From an uncultured Corynebacterium sp. (lineage in GTDB: Bacteria; Actinomycetota; Actinomycetes; Mycobacteriales; Mycobacteriaceae): a DNA stretch of 33,162 nt. Below are positions 16,484-24,418 of this stretch, piece after piece. A program made the translations under genes and the position numbers. The notes beneath the pieces are model-generated. The model made no database searches and was not told the DNA's origin. It saw only the letters and a list, made by a program, of their open reading frames with translations. The stretch lies in contig NZ_CAMIFY010000031.1 in assembly GCF_946222985.1 (NCBI RefSeq), positions 1 through 33,162 of the forward strand. The letters run 5' to 3'. Each line of letters starts with the position of its first letter. Position 1 is the first letter of the stretch.

Positions 16484-17026
16484 TCACGGGGCGTCGTGAA
16501 GCTGCAGCACTTCGTCGACCAGCGCGGCCAGGTCCGCGACTTTGCCGTCCGCCGGCGTGAATGTGCCGTCGACGAGTTCGTCTCCCAGGTAGAAGTTGAG
16601 GGTCGATTCGGCGGTCTTCATGCGCAGTGCCCGGGTGATGTTGCGCCACGTTCCGATCGAGCGCTTCGCCCCGCCGTAGCCGTAGCCGACGAGTCCGACG
16701 GCCTTGCCGTTCCATTCGGCGTAGAGGACGTCCGCGGCGTTCTTGAACGCGGCCGGGGGTGCCCCGTTGTACTCGCCGGTGACGAACAGGAAGGCGTCGA
16801 CGTCGGCGACGGCCTTCGACCACGTCGCGGTCTTCGGGTTTTCGTAGTTGCCGTTGGCTTGCGCCGGGTGGGTGGGTTCGTTGAGGAGGTCCAGGTCGTA
16901 ATCGGCGACCTTGAGGTCGACGATCTCGACGCCGTCGAGGTCCGGGAGGTTGGCGATGACCCATTCGCCGACGGATGTGCCGACGTTGCCGGGGCGGGTG
17001 GTGCCGGTGATGATGCCGAGCTTCAT
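16484..17026 (-). CDS. NAD(P)H-dependent FMN reductase, copy 2
   Basis: A 180-residue paralogue of the gene at 15850. It has the same GTTRPGNVG loop, GEYNGAPPAAFKNAAD, and VGYGYGGAKRSI. The two proteins align along their whole length with scattered substitutions. The first 48 coding-strand bases from the ATG are identical in both copies, pointing to duplication with later conversion or constraint. The ATG at 17026 has AAAGGG upstream. Its own RosR-like site and -10 are at 17048-17067, so each copy can be transcribed separately although they are only 97 bp apart. The two may differ in substrate, which sequence cannot show. Confidence 0.9.
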   Translation of the reverse strand: MKLGIITGTTRPGNVGTSVGEWVIANLPDLDGVEIVDLKVADYDLDLLNEPTHPAQANGNYENPKTATWSKAVADVDAFLFVTGEYNGAPPAAFKNAADVLYAEWNGKAVGLVGYGYGGAKRSIGTWRNITRALRMKTAESTLNFYLGDELVDGTFTPADGKVADLAALVDEVLQLHDAP

Positions 17027-17047
17027 GGTGACGTGCCCTTTCGCTAA

Positions 17048-17067
17048 ATGATGACACGTCAACAATA
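17048..17067 (-). promoter_or_regulatory. RosR-like operator and -10 of FMN reductase copy 2
   Basis: On the coding strand 17065-17048 reads TTGTTGACGTGTCATCAT, about 16 of 18 matches to the recalled RosR consensus TTGTTGAYRYRTCAACWA. A -10-like TATTGT (17067-17062) overlaps it, as expected for repression by steric block. It lies 22 bp before the start codon. Confidence 0.65.
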
Positions 17068-17129
17068 AAGGGATGGCCGGTGCCCCGCAAGTGGTGCGGG
17101 GCCCGCCGTCGTCCCGGCCCGGGGCGGCG

Positions 17130-18527
17130 CTACTTGCGGCGCGAGTCCGATCCCTTTTGCACGGACCTCGAGCGCGTCCGCTTCGAACCGTTCGGCCGCG
17201 TGCCACGGCGCAACAGCTTGCGCGGACCACGGCGTTCCGGCTGGTCGGAGCGGTACTCGCGGATCTCGGCCTGATCGACCCACTGGGGTGAGGTGCAGGC
17301 GTCGTGGTCGAGCAATTCGGCGGGGTCGTGGACGTAAGTGGTCAACTGCTTTCCCGCCTCGTCGAGAAGCTCTTCGAGCAGTTCCTTCGCCTTCGGCGCC
17401 AGGGAACGCACCTCGACGAGATCGACGAACAGGCCCGTGCCCGACGCGGCGCCGCGGGTGACCTCGCGGTCGATGGCCTCGTAGGAGCAGAAGTTGATGT
17501 CGCCGTAGAGGCGCAGCAGCGTCGTGTCCTGGACCCCGTCGGAGTCGAAGTCGACGACCGCGCGGTGGCGCAGCGCGCCGTGCGGGCGACCGGTCACGCG
17601 CATCATGTGCAGACCCAGCTCCGACGACGCGCGGTGGAAGAACTTGTTGCCGCGCACCGAGTGGCCGTGGTCGTCGAGACGCGGGGAGAACGACGCCACG
17701 GACAGCTCGCCGGGGATGACGCCGAACAGTCCGCCGGAAACGCCCGACTTGGCGGGCACGCCGACGTAGTTCATCCAGTTGCCCGCCGAGTTGTACATGC
17801 CCGAGGTCGACATCACCGACAGGATCCACTGGACCGTCTCCTCGCGGAAGACGCGCTCGCCGGAAACCGGGTGCACGCCGCCGGTGGCCAGGGTCGCGCC
17901 GATGGTCGCCAGGTCGCAGACGTTGAGGGTGATCGAGCACTGCCAGCTGTAGCCGTCGAAGACCTGGAGCGGATCGCAGGTGATCGTCTCCGTCGACCGC
18001 AGCAGGTTCGCGATGGCGCGGTTGCGGAACCCGGTGTCGCGCTCGCCCTGTCCGGTCTTCTCGTCGGAGCTGAGTTGGCGGCCGGCGAGCTTCGACAGCC
18101 CCTCGAGGATGAGATCGTCGGCGCGGCCGCCGACGTACTCCTGCAACAGGCCGTGGACCGTCAGCGCACCGGCGTTGATCATCGGGTTGACCGGGCGCCC
18201 CTCCTTGTCGAGGGAAATCTCGTTGAAGGCGTCGCCCGAGGGCTCGACGCCGACGCGCTCGAGCACCTTGTCGAGGCCGAGTTCCTCGATGGCGAGGCCA
18301 TAGACCAGCGGCTTCGACATGGACTGGATGGTGAATTCGTGGTCGACGTCGCCGAAGGCGTAGAGGTCGCCCTCCGGGCTCATCACGGCCGTCGCCCACA
18401 AGTCGGGATCGACGTCGGCCAACGACGGAATGTAGGTGGCGTTCTCGCCGTCGGTGATGGCGCGGCATTCCTCGGTCAGGTCGTACAACGTTTCGCGGAA
18501 CGGTGAACGGATGTCAATCTGGCTCAT
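17130..18527 (-). CDS. glsA: Glutaminase with C-terminal STAS-like domain
   Basis: A 465-residue enzyme that hydrolyses glutamine to glutamate and ammonia. The serine-dependent active site SMSK is at 69-72 (IQSMSKPL). Other family segments are PVNPMINAGAL, CDLATIGATLATGGVHP, NWMNYVGVPAKSGVSGG and NKFFHRASSEL. The classic glutaminase is about 310 residues. The extra C-terminus has a STAS-like segment at about 322-400 (LLRLYGDINFCSYEAI, then GLFVDLVEVRSL), an architecture known in some bacterial glutaminases. A short basic tail (RSRSVQKGSDSRRK) ends the protein. The ATG at 18527 follows TAGGCT (18540-18535) by 7 nt, so it is probably leaderless. The long open frame upstream is not part of the gene. 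Confidence 0.92.
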   Translation of the reverse strand: MSQIDIRSPFRETLYDLTEECRAITDGENATYIPSLADVDPDLWATAVMSPEGDLYAFGDVDHEFTIQSMSKPLVYGLAIEELGLDKVLERVGVEPSGDAFNEISLDKEGRPVNPMINAGALTVHGLLQEYVGGRADDLILEGLSKLAGRQLSSDEKTGQGERDTGFRNRAIANLLRSTETITCDPLQVFDGYSWQCSITLNVCDLATIGATLATGGVHPVSGERVFREETVQWILSVMSTSGMYNSAGNWMNYVGVPAKSGVSGGLFGVIPGELSVASFSPRLDDHGHSVRGNKFFHRASSELGLHMMRVTGRPHGALRHRAVVDFDSDGVQDTTLLRLYGDINFCSYEAIDREVTRGAASGTGLFVDLVEVRSLAPKAKELLEELLDEAGKQLTTYVHDPAELLDHDACTSPQWVDQAEIREYRSDQPERRGPRKLLRRGTRPNGSKRTRSRSVQKGSDSRRK

Positions 18528-18540
18528 TCCGACCAGCCTA
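18528..18540 (-). promoter_or_regulatory. Leaderless promoter -10 of the glutaminase gene
   Basis: On the minus strand TAGGCT (18540-18535) ends 7 nt before the ATG (18527), with no Shine-Dalgarno between. Confidence 0.5.
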
Positions 18541-18596
18541 CGGGGAGGGGGGTCGGTTCGCGGGGCGGCGGGTGCGACGGACGCGTGCGCTCGGGT

Positions 18597-18631
18597 TATT
18601 GTCTGCGTTGACGATTGCCATTGCGAAAGGA
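18597..18631 (+). promoter_or_regulatory. Candidate -10 and Shine-Dalgarno of the Gly-rich membrane protein gene
   Basis: TATTGT at 18597-18602 is a plausible -10. AAAGGA at 18626-18631 lies 10 nt before the GTG at 18642 and decides that start. Confidence 0.5.
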
Positions 18632-18641
18632 CCTCCCCACC

Positions 18642-19469
18642 GTGAACGACCAGCGCCCCCACGGATACGACGACTCCGGGTCCCACGGCCCCGACGCCAA
18701 CCGCGGTGGCTTCGGCGGCTCCGGCGGCTCGGGTGCCTCCGGAACCTCGGGCGGTTACGGCGGCCCCGTTTACGGTGCCCAGGGCGGCCAGGGCGGCCCC
18801 GGCCCCGGTTACGGCGGACCGAACGCCCCGCAGGGCGGTTGGTACGGATCCACCGGGGTCAACGATTTCGGCACCCGCGGCGCCCAGGTCGCCGGCCCGC
18901 AGTTCGGGGCCGGGCACGCCGGTGGTCCCGGGGGATGGGAAGGTGCCGGCCAGAATCCCGCGACCGCCCACGAAGGATGGGCCGCGTCGCCCGAGGACCC
19001 CGCGTCATCGGTGCCGCCGATGTCGACTCAGGATGAGCCGCGCGGCGACAAGAGCGTCATCGTGGGCCTGGTCGGACTCATCGTGGGGCTGCTCCTCGGC
19101 GGCGTCGGCGGTTACCTCGGGGGTTCCTCCGGTGATTCCGGCGCATCCGCGGCGGGCCCCGCGGCGACGGCGACGGTGACGGAGACGGCGGAAGCCGAAC
19201 CCGCCGCCAACGCCGGCCCGGCCGGCGGCGGCGATCCCGACGCCACCATCGGCGAGGGCACGCACCTCGTCGGCATCGACATCGAGCCCGGCACCTACGC
19301 CACCGACGGCACCGAGTCCTGCTACTGGGAGCGGATGTCGGGCACCTCCGGCACGTTCGACGACATCATCTCCAACAACTTCGGCGGCGGCCGGCAGGTC
19401 GTCACCATCGAGGAATCGGACGTCGCCTTCGAGTCCACCCGTTGCGGCACGTGGGAAAAGGTGTCCTGA
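18642..19469 (+). CDS. Gly-rich single-pass membrane protein with conserved extracytoplasmic Cys domain
   Basis: A 275-residue protein. Residues 1-130 are Gly/Pro/Tyr/Ser-rich and disordered. One membrane helix (VIVGLVGLIVGLLLGGVGGYL, about 142-162) is followed by an Ala/Thr/Glu linker. The C-terminal domain of about 75 residues is of a type common in secreted actinobacterial proteins: EGTHLVGIDIEPGTY, CYWERMSGTSGTFDDII, VTIEESDVAFESTRCGTWE. Its two Cys could form a disulfide outside the membrane. Topology is N-in. No enzymatic motif is seen and function is unknown. GTG 18642 was preferred over the upstream ATG at 18615 because AAAGGA sits at the right distance. The stop codon is within a hairpin shared with the convergent MFS gene. 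Confidence 0.8.
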   Translation: MNDQRPHGYDDSGSHGPDANRGGFGGSGGSGASGTSGGYGGPVYGAQGGQGGPGPGYGGPNAPQGGWYGSTGVNDFGTRGAQVAGPQFGAGHAGGPGGWEGAGQNPATAHEGWAASPEDPASSVPPMSTQDEPRGDKSVIVGLVGLIVGLLLGGVGGYLGGSSGDSGASAAGPAATATVTETAEAEPAANAGPAGGGDPDATIGEGTHLVGIDIEPGTYATDGTESCYWERMSGTSGTFDDIISNNFGGGRQVVTIEESDVAFESTRCGTWEKVS

Positions 19470-19490
19470 CGCGGCGACGGCCCCGCGTCA
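19467..19490. terminator. Hairpin whose arms contain both convergent stop codons
   Basis: TGACGCGG (19467-19474) pairs with CCGCGTCA (19483-19490), 8-nt loop. The first three bases are the plus-strand TGA stop and the last three are the minus-strand TGA stop of the MFS gene. There is no T-tract, so terminator function is likely but unproven. Confidence 0.5.
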
Positions 19491-20816
19491 TCCCCGGCGC
19501 GCGATCCGCCTCCGGGCGGCCAGCGAGGCGAGCAGCCCGGTCATGCCGATGACCCACACGGCGACGACGGCCAGCCAGGCGACGCGGAAGTCCGCCCAGT
19601 CGTAGGGCTCGCCGGCGGCGGAGGCGTCGAGAAGCAGGCCGATGCCCTGCGCGGCGATCATCGCCGCGATGAACCCGCCCATGTTCGCCAGGCCGGTGCC
19701 GGTGGCCAGCACGCGCCGGTCGACGCTTTCGCGCACGGAGTCGAAGCCGAGGCTCGACGCGGACGACAGCAGGGCCATGCCGATGTTGAGGGCGGTCACC
19801 GCCGCGAGCCCGCGCGGCTGTTCGGGCAGCAGGAAGATCACCCACATGCCCATCAGCACCACGGAGACGACGACGATGAGCGTTCCGCGCCGGTGCGCGA
19901 ATCGCGCCGACGCCATGCCCATCAGCGGCCCGGCGGCCACGGCGGCGACGGTGTTGGCCACGAGCACGCCGCCGGCCTGGACGGGGTCGATGCCCATCGC
20001 CAGCGTCATCAGCGGCATGCCCCACAGCAGGGTGAACGTCGCCTGGTGCATCAGTCCGACCCAGTGGGTGAAGAAGCCCTGCCAGCACACGGGGTGGCGC
20101 AGGACGATGCCGAGCATGTCCCGCACCGACGCCCGCTCCGGCGCTTCGGTGCGGAGAGTGCTTGACGACGTCTCCGCGTCCGCGTCGTCGGCCGTCGCCG
20201 ATCCGTTGCGGCGGGGCGTTTCCCCGGGCGCCGGGGGCACGTCGGCCACGGCGACGGCGGCGGCGATGCCGACCAGGGCGATGCCGGTGCCCAGCGCCAG
20301 AAACGCCGCCGTCCATCCTTCGGCGTGGAGCAGCATCAGGAACGGCACCGCGGAGATGAACTGTCCGATCTGCCCCAGTCCCGCGGTGAGCTGGGTGAAC
20401 AGGGGAGTCACCTTCAGCGGGAACCACGCCGGCAACAGGCGCATCGCCGACAGGAAGGCGCTGGCGTCGCCGGCGCCGATGAGGACGCGAGCGAGGATCG
20501 CCACCGGGTACGACGCCGTCAGCGCCAACGTGATCTGCCCGATCGCCATCACCAGCGCGCCGACGACCATGGTCCGCCGCGGCCCGTACCTGTCGATGGC
20601 CATGCCCACCGGGATCTGCGCCAGCGCGTACACGCCGACCTGCACCGCGGTGAACACCGCCAGGCGCGAGGCGTCGACGCCGAAGCGGTCGAGCGCCTCC
20701 ACGCCGGCCACGCCGAAGGACGTGCGCCCGGTGATCGCGGCCATGTAGACCAGCACCGCCGCGATCCACACGGTCATGGCGCGGGCGGTGATGCGGGAAC
20801 GGGGATCGACGGTCAC
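19488..20816 (-). CDS. Major facilitator superfamily permease
   Basis: A 442-residue protein with 12 predicted membrane segments in two halves, joined by a hydrophilic loop of about 45 residues rich in Asp, Glu and Ser near 210-255. The MFS loop 2-3 motif appears as GMAIDRYGPRRTMVVGA, with a related GMASARFAHRRGT in the second half. It is probably a proton-coupled transporter at the plasma membrane. The substrate cannot be read from sequence. The start is a GTG at 20816: TACACT (20829-20824) lies 7 nt upstream, a leaderless arrangement, and VTVDPRSRITARAMTVW leads directly into helix 1. A start further upstream would overlap the promoter of the divergent ATPase gene. Confidence 0.85.
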   Translation of the reverse strand: MTVDPRSRITARAMTVWIAAVLVYMAAITGRTSFGVAGVEALDRFGVDASRLAVFTAVQVGVYALAQIPVGMAIDRYGPRRTMVVGALVMAIGQITLALTASYPVAILARVLIGAGDASAFLSAMRLLPAWFPLKVTPLFTQLTAGLGQIGQFISAVPFLMLLHAEGWTAAFLALGTGIALVGIAAAVAVADVPPAPGETPRRNGSATADDADAETSSSTLRTEAPERASVRDMLGIVLRHPVCWQGFFTHWVGLMHQATFTLLWGMPLMTLAMGIDPVQAGGVLVANTVAAVAAGPLMGMASARFAHRRGTLIVVVSVVLMGMWVIFLLPEQPRGLAAVTALNIGMALLSSASSLGFDSVRESVDRRVLATGTGLANMGGFIAAMIAAQGIGLLLDASAAGEPYDWADFRVAWLAVVAVWVIGMTGLLASLAARRRIARRG

Positions 20817-20860
20817 GACGGGCAGTGTAGGCCCGCCCGCCGTGCGTATCGTCGGCGGGC
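20817..20860. promoter_or_regulatory. Divergent leaderless promoters, MFS gene and ATPase gene
   Basis: Minus strand: TACACT (20829-20824) and a 7-nt gap to GTG 20816. Plus strand: TATCGT (20847-20852) and an 8-nt gap to ATG 20861. Only 44 bp separate the two starts, so RNA polymerase footprints must overlap and the two genes probably compete or are co-controlled. Confidence 0.55.
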
Positions 20861-21631
20861 ATGAAGGCACCGACGCAAGCCCCGTACATCCGGTCCGTGC
20901 GAGTGAGCGGATTCGACGCCGCTTCGCGCGGCGCCGGGGCGGATGCGGACGTGGCGTGGGTGGAGCAGCTGCCCGTCGTCAAGCAACTGACGATGCTGGG
21001 GGAGTTGCCCCTGCCGACCCCGGTGACCCTGCTCGCCGGCGACAACGGCATGGGCAAATCGACGCTGCTGGAGGCCATCGCCGTGCTGGCCGGATGCAAC
21101 GCCGACGGTGGATCGCGGCACATGCGGTACTCGGGGCTCGATGACGCCTCGCCGCTGCATCGCGCGATGGGTCTGGTGCGGCGGGCCAATCCGCCCGACG
21201 CGTTCTTCCTGCGGGCCGAAGGGCACCTGAGGATGCTCGAGGAGATCGCGAAGAAGCCGCCGATCAAACCGATATACGGGCCGGACGCGCTGCATCACCT
21301 GTCGCACGGGGAATCGGTGTGGGCCATGGTGACGCACCGGTTCGCCGACGGCCTGTACCTGCTCGACGAACCCGAATCCGGGCTGTCGCCGACGCGGCAG
21401 ATGGCGATGCTCGCGCGGATCCGGGAGCTCGCCGACGACGGCGCGCAGTTCATCATCGCCACGCACTCGCCGATCCTGCTGGCCATCCCAGGGGCGACGA
21501 TCTACGAACTGACCGAGGACGGCATCCGCATCACCGACTGGGACCGATGCGACGCGGTGGTGGGCATGCGCGAATTCTTCGCCGACGTCGACGGCACCGT
21601 CGACTATCTCACCGCTGACGAGGGGCCATGA
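20861..21631 (+). CDS. AAA/ABC-type ATPase, stand-alone
   Basis: A 256-residue ABC-class ATPase of the RecF/SMC-like AAA_15/21 group. The Walker A motif is GDNGMGKST near residue 60, the signature LSHGES near 147, Walker B with catalytic Glu LYLLDEPES near 165, and an H-loop ATHSP near 203. No membrane partner, nuclease or substrate-binding gene is adjacent, so it is not an ordinary transporter. Small ATPases of this shape often occur alone in actinobacteria and their role is unclear. The closing segment (AIPGATIYELTEDGI) is typical of the family. The ATG at 20861 follows TATCGT by 8 nt with no Shine-Dalgarno. Confidence 0.85.
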   Translation: MKAPTQAPYIRSVRVSGFDAASRGAGADADVAWVEQLPVVKQLTMLGELPLPTPVTLLAGDNGMGKSTLLEAIAVLAGCNADGGSRHMRYSGLDDASPLHRAMGLVRRANPPDAFFLRAEGHLRMLEEIAKKPPIKPIYGPDALHHLSHGESVWAMVTHRFADGLYLLDEPESGLSPTRQMAMLARIRELADDGAQFIIATHSPILLAIPGATIYELTEDGIRITDWDRCDAVVGMREFFADVDGTVDYLTADEGP

Positions 21632-21693
21632 GACGGGAGCCCGGGGGTGGGCGACTCCGGGACGATGCCCGGCGACGGGGGCGGGGGATCGGC

Positions 21694-21763
21694 TATGATG
21701 GCGGGGAAGGCGGGCCGACGGATTCGGCGGCCCTCGGCGGCGACACGACTCGGGTGAAGGAGA
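21694..21763 (+). promoter_or_regulatory. Promoter -10 and Shine-Dalgarno of the DUF5129 gene
   Basis: TATGAT at 21694-21699 is close to the ideal -10. AAGGAGA at about 21757-21763 precedes the ATG at 21769 and fixes the start. Confidence 0.65.
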
Positions 21764-21768
21764 GCGGC

Positions 21769-23178
21769 ATGCGCGGACGATGGTGGAAGCGGGGTCTCGC
21801 CGGTGCCGGCGTGGCGTGGCTGGCGGTGGGGGCCGCGGCGGCGCCGATGGCGCTGGCACGGGAGGCGAGCTCGGCGCCGGATGACGCCGCGGTGTCCGTC
21901 GACGTCGACGACGAAGACGATCTCGTCCCCGCCGACCGGGAAGAAGAGCTGATCCGCCAAACGCGCGAGATTCCGCTTCCCCCGGAGGTCACCCACGTCG
22001 AGTACCTCGTCTTCGGCGACAACGACGACAACATCAACGACACGGTCGAGGAGCGCCTGCGGGAGGCCTCGCCCGAGCTCATCGGCGAGGACGTTTACGC
22101 CGATGGCGTGCTCGTCCTCGCCTACGGCGACGACCCGAGGTCCAACGGCGCCTACGCGGGAGAGGACGTCGCCGACCGGCTGGAGCTGCGCGAAGGCCGC
22201 CACCTCGACGAAACGATCGAGGCCATGCGCCCCGCCATGGAGGACGAGCGCATCGCCGACGGATTCGTCGACGGACTGCGCTACGCCGCCGACGGGGCCG
22301 CCATCGAGGCCGACCGGATCGCCGGAGAGGAATCCGATCGGCGGAACACCAGGATCGGAGTGGGCGTCGGAGTCGGCGCCGTCGGCCTGGCCGCGGCCGG
22401 CGGCGGGTACTTCGTCGTCTCGGAGCGGAAGAAGAAGGCGCGCCGGGCACGCGAGGACCACGAGTACGTGACGAAGCACTACGCCGACGCCGGCACCCGC
22501 CTCGACGAGATCGACGTGCGCGCCCACAATCTCTCCAGCCCGTTGGCCAACGACGAACTGCGCCGCCAGTGGGAGGAGGTCCGCGACGGTTTTCTCGCCG
22601 TCCACGAGGTGAAGCAGCGCATCGGCGACCCGACCGACGACGGCGACTTCCGGGCGGCGGCCGACGACCTGTCCGAGGCGCGCGAATCGATCGAGCGGGT
22701 GCGCGTCGCCGAGGACAACATCGATCTGATGTGGGACATGGAGCAGGGCGACGCCTCGGCGCGCCGCGACGAACTGCTTCGCCTGCGCGACGACCTCGTG
22801 CGCGCCCAGGCCGATGTCTCGGACGGCGAGGTGCGGCGCAGGCTCGCCGATCTCGAGCAGCGCGTCCGCGCCCTGGGCGACGACGCGGAGTCCCCGTCGT
22901 TCATGGACGACTACGCCGACGTGCTCCACGATTACCGCCTGGTCCTGGACCTGGTCCGCGAGCGGGAGTTCGACGGGCTCGAACTCGGCGGCGATCGGAC
23001 CCCGCCGGCGCTGTGGGACCCGCAGTGGCGCGTCGGCTCCGGCTACGCGGGGTGGATGCCGTTCATGATGATGCACACCTGGCACCAGAGCGACGTCGCC
23101 GCGGCGGAGGCCTCGTCGGCGACGAGCTCGTCGTACAGTTCGGGATTCTCCGGCGCCGGTGGCGGCGGCAGGTTCTGA
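21769..23178 (+). CDS. DUF5129 / TPM-like membrane protein
   Basis: A 469-residue exported protein of the corynebacterial DUF5129 type (name assigned from overall architecture). A signal or first helix (GLAGAGVAWLAVGAAAAPMALA, about 8-29) is followed by a TPM-like extracytoplasmic domain (PPEVTHVEYLVFGDND, then YADGVLVLAYGDDPRSNG). Next come a central membrane helix at about 197-219 and a basic stop-transfer KKKARRARE. A long charged helical region, probably coiled coil (about 230-400), ends in a Ser/Gly tail SGFSGAGGGGRF. TPM-family proteins often end this way. TPM domains have been linked to photosystem repair and phosphatase activity elsewhere, and the role here is unknown. It has its own promoter 138 bp after the ATPase stop. 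Confidence 0.8.
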   Translation: MRGRWWKRGLAGAGVAWLAVGAAAAPMALAREASSAPDDAAVSVDVDDEDDLVPADREEELIRQTREIPLPPEVTHVEYLVFGDNDDNINDTVEERLREASPELIGEDVYADGVLVLAYGDDPRSNGAYAGEDVADRLELREGRHLDETIEAMRPAMEDERIADGFVDGLRYAADGAAIEADRIAGEESDRRNTRIGVGVGVGAVGLAAAGGGYFVVSERKKKARRAREDHEYVTKHYADAGTRLDEIDVRAHNLSSPLANDELRRQWEEVRDGFLAVHEVKQRIGDPTDDGDFRAAADDLSEARESIERVRVAEDNIDLMWDMEQGDASARRDELLRLRDDLVRAQADVSDGEVRRRLADLEQRVRALGDDAESPSFMDDYADVLHDYRLVLDLVREREFDGLELGGDRTPPALWDPQWRVGSGYAGWMPFMMMHTWHQSDVAAAEASSATSSSYSSGFSGAGGGGRF

Positions 23179-23258
23179 GCGTCCCCGCCCGACTGCGCTG
23201 CCCGCCGCCTCGCCCGCGGGAACCGTTTTCAAGTGTGCATTCGAGTCATAGGGCGGCC

Positions 23259-23271
23259 TAACCTGAAGGCA
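23259..23271 (+). promoter_or_regulatory. Leaderless promoter -10 of the CDF transporter gene
   Basis: TAACCT at 23259-23264 lies 6 nt before the ATG at 23271. GAAGG in the gap is too close to act as a normal Shine-Dalgarno. Confidence 0.5.
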
Positions 23272-24290
23272 TGGGGAACGAAGCGCCGGGTTGCGGGAGC
23301 GCCCACGACGGGCGGGGACACGACCGTGCCCGCGATCATGACCGCGAACAAGCCCACGATCACGGCCACGACCATTCCCACGGCGTGTTCCACGCCCACG
23401 ACCACGATCATTCCGGCACCGCGGTGTCGAGGTTGGCGCTGGCCTTCGGCTTGACCGCCCTCATCCTCATCGCCGAGGTCGTCGGCGGCATCGTCGCCAA
23501 TTCGCTGGCGTTGCTCGCCGATGCGGCGCACATGGCCTCCGACGCCCTCGGTTTGCTCATCGCGTTGGCCGCGGCATGGATTGGCTCCCGGCCGGCCACC
23601 CGCACCGCCTCCTACGGATTCCGCAGGGCCGAGGTCCTCGGCGCGCTGGTAAACGCGGTGCTCGTCGGCGCGGCGGGGGCGTGGATCCTCTTCGAGGCTT
23701 TCCGACGCTGGTCCGAACCCGCCGACGTCGCCTCCGGCCCGGTCCTGATCATCGCCGTCGTCGGCCTGGTCGCGAACGTCGTCGCCGCCGTGATCCTGGC
23801 CGGCGGCGACAAGTCGAACATGAATCTGCGCGCCGCGCTGCTGCACGTCATGGTCGATGCGCTGGGGTCGGTGGGCGTGCTGGTCTCCGCGCTGGTGGTG
23901 CGGTGGACTGGCTTCGCGCGGGCGGACATCATTGCGGCGGTGCTCATCGCCCTCCTGGTCATCCCGCAGGCCGTCGCATTGATCCGCAATGCGGCGACGG
24001 TGCTGCTGGAGCTGGCGCCATCGAAGGTGGACACCGAGACGGTGGAGACGTGGATGCGGGGGCGCCCCGGCGTCCACGGCGTCCATGACCTCCACGTCTG
24101 GTCCATCCACGGCACCGACGTCGTGCTCACCGCCCACGTCACCGTCGACGACGGCATCGGTTTCGACGATGCCTGTTCGATCCTGTGCGACATGGAATCC
24201 GGGCTCGCGGCCGAGTTCGACGTCGGCCATGCCACGCTGCAGCTGGAGACGCCGACCCATCACGCCCACGAGCGTCCCCGGGAGGTGTGA
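23271..24290 (+). CDS. Cation diffusion facilitator (zinc/divalent metal exporter)
   Basis: A 339-residue CDF-family transporter that exports Zn2+ or similar ions in exchange for protons. The His/Asp-rich N-terminus (about 12-48, with HDHGHDHSHG and HAHDHDHS) is a typical cytosolic metal-binding tail. Six membrane helices follow. Helix 2 has the metal site ADAAHMASDAL (HxxxD) and helix 5 has LHVMVDALGSVGV (HxxxD), together the four-residue zinc site of ZitB/CzcD proteins. The C-terminal cytosolic domain has VHDLHVWSIHG and ends in HHAHE. The length is normal. Metal-responsive control is expected, but I could not identify a regulator site in the short upstream region. Confidence 0.93.
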   Translation: MGNEAPGCGSAHDGRGHDRARDHDREQAHDHGHDHSHGVFHAHDHDHSGTAVSRLALAFGLTALILIAEVVGGIVANSLALLADAAHMASDALGLLIALAAAWIGSRPATRTASYGFRRAEVLGALVNAVLVGAAGAWILFEAFRRWSEPADVASGPVLIIAVVGLVANVVAAVILAGGDKSNMNLRAALLHVMVDALGSVGVLVSALVVRWTGFARADIIAAVLIALLVIPQAVALIRNAATVLLELAPSKVDTETVETWMRGRPGVHGVHDLHVWSIHGTDVVLTAHVTVDDGIGFDDACSILCDMESGLAAEFDVGHATLQLETPTHHAHERPREV

Positions 24291-24418
24291 GCCGCGGCTC
24301 GAACCCGGCCCCGACCGCGCTCGTCGCCGGATTCGATGACGCATTCCGACGCACGATCGGAAAAGTACGTGTAGACCCGAAGGCATACGGTTCCACGATT
24401 CCGGAGGGTGCGGGCACC

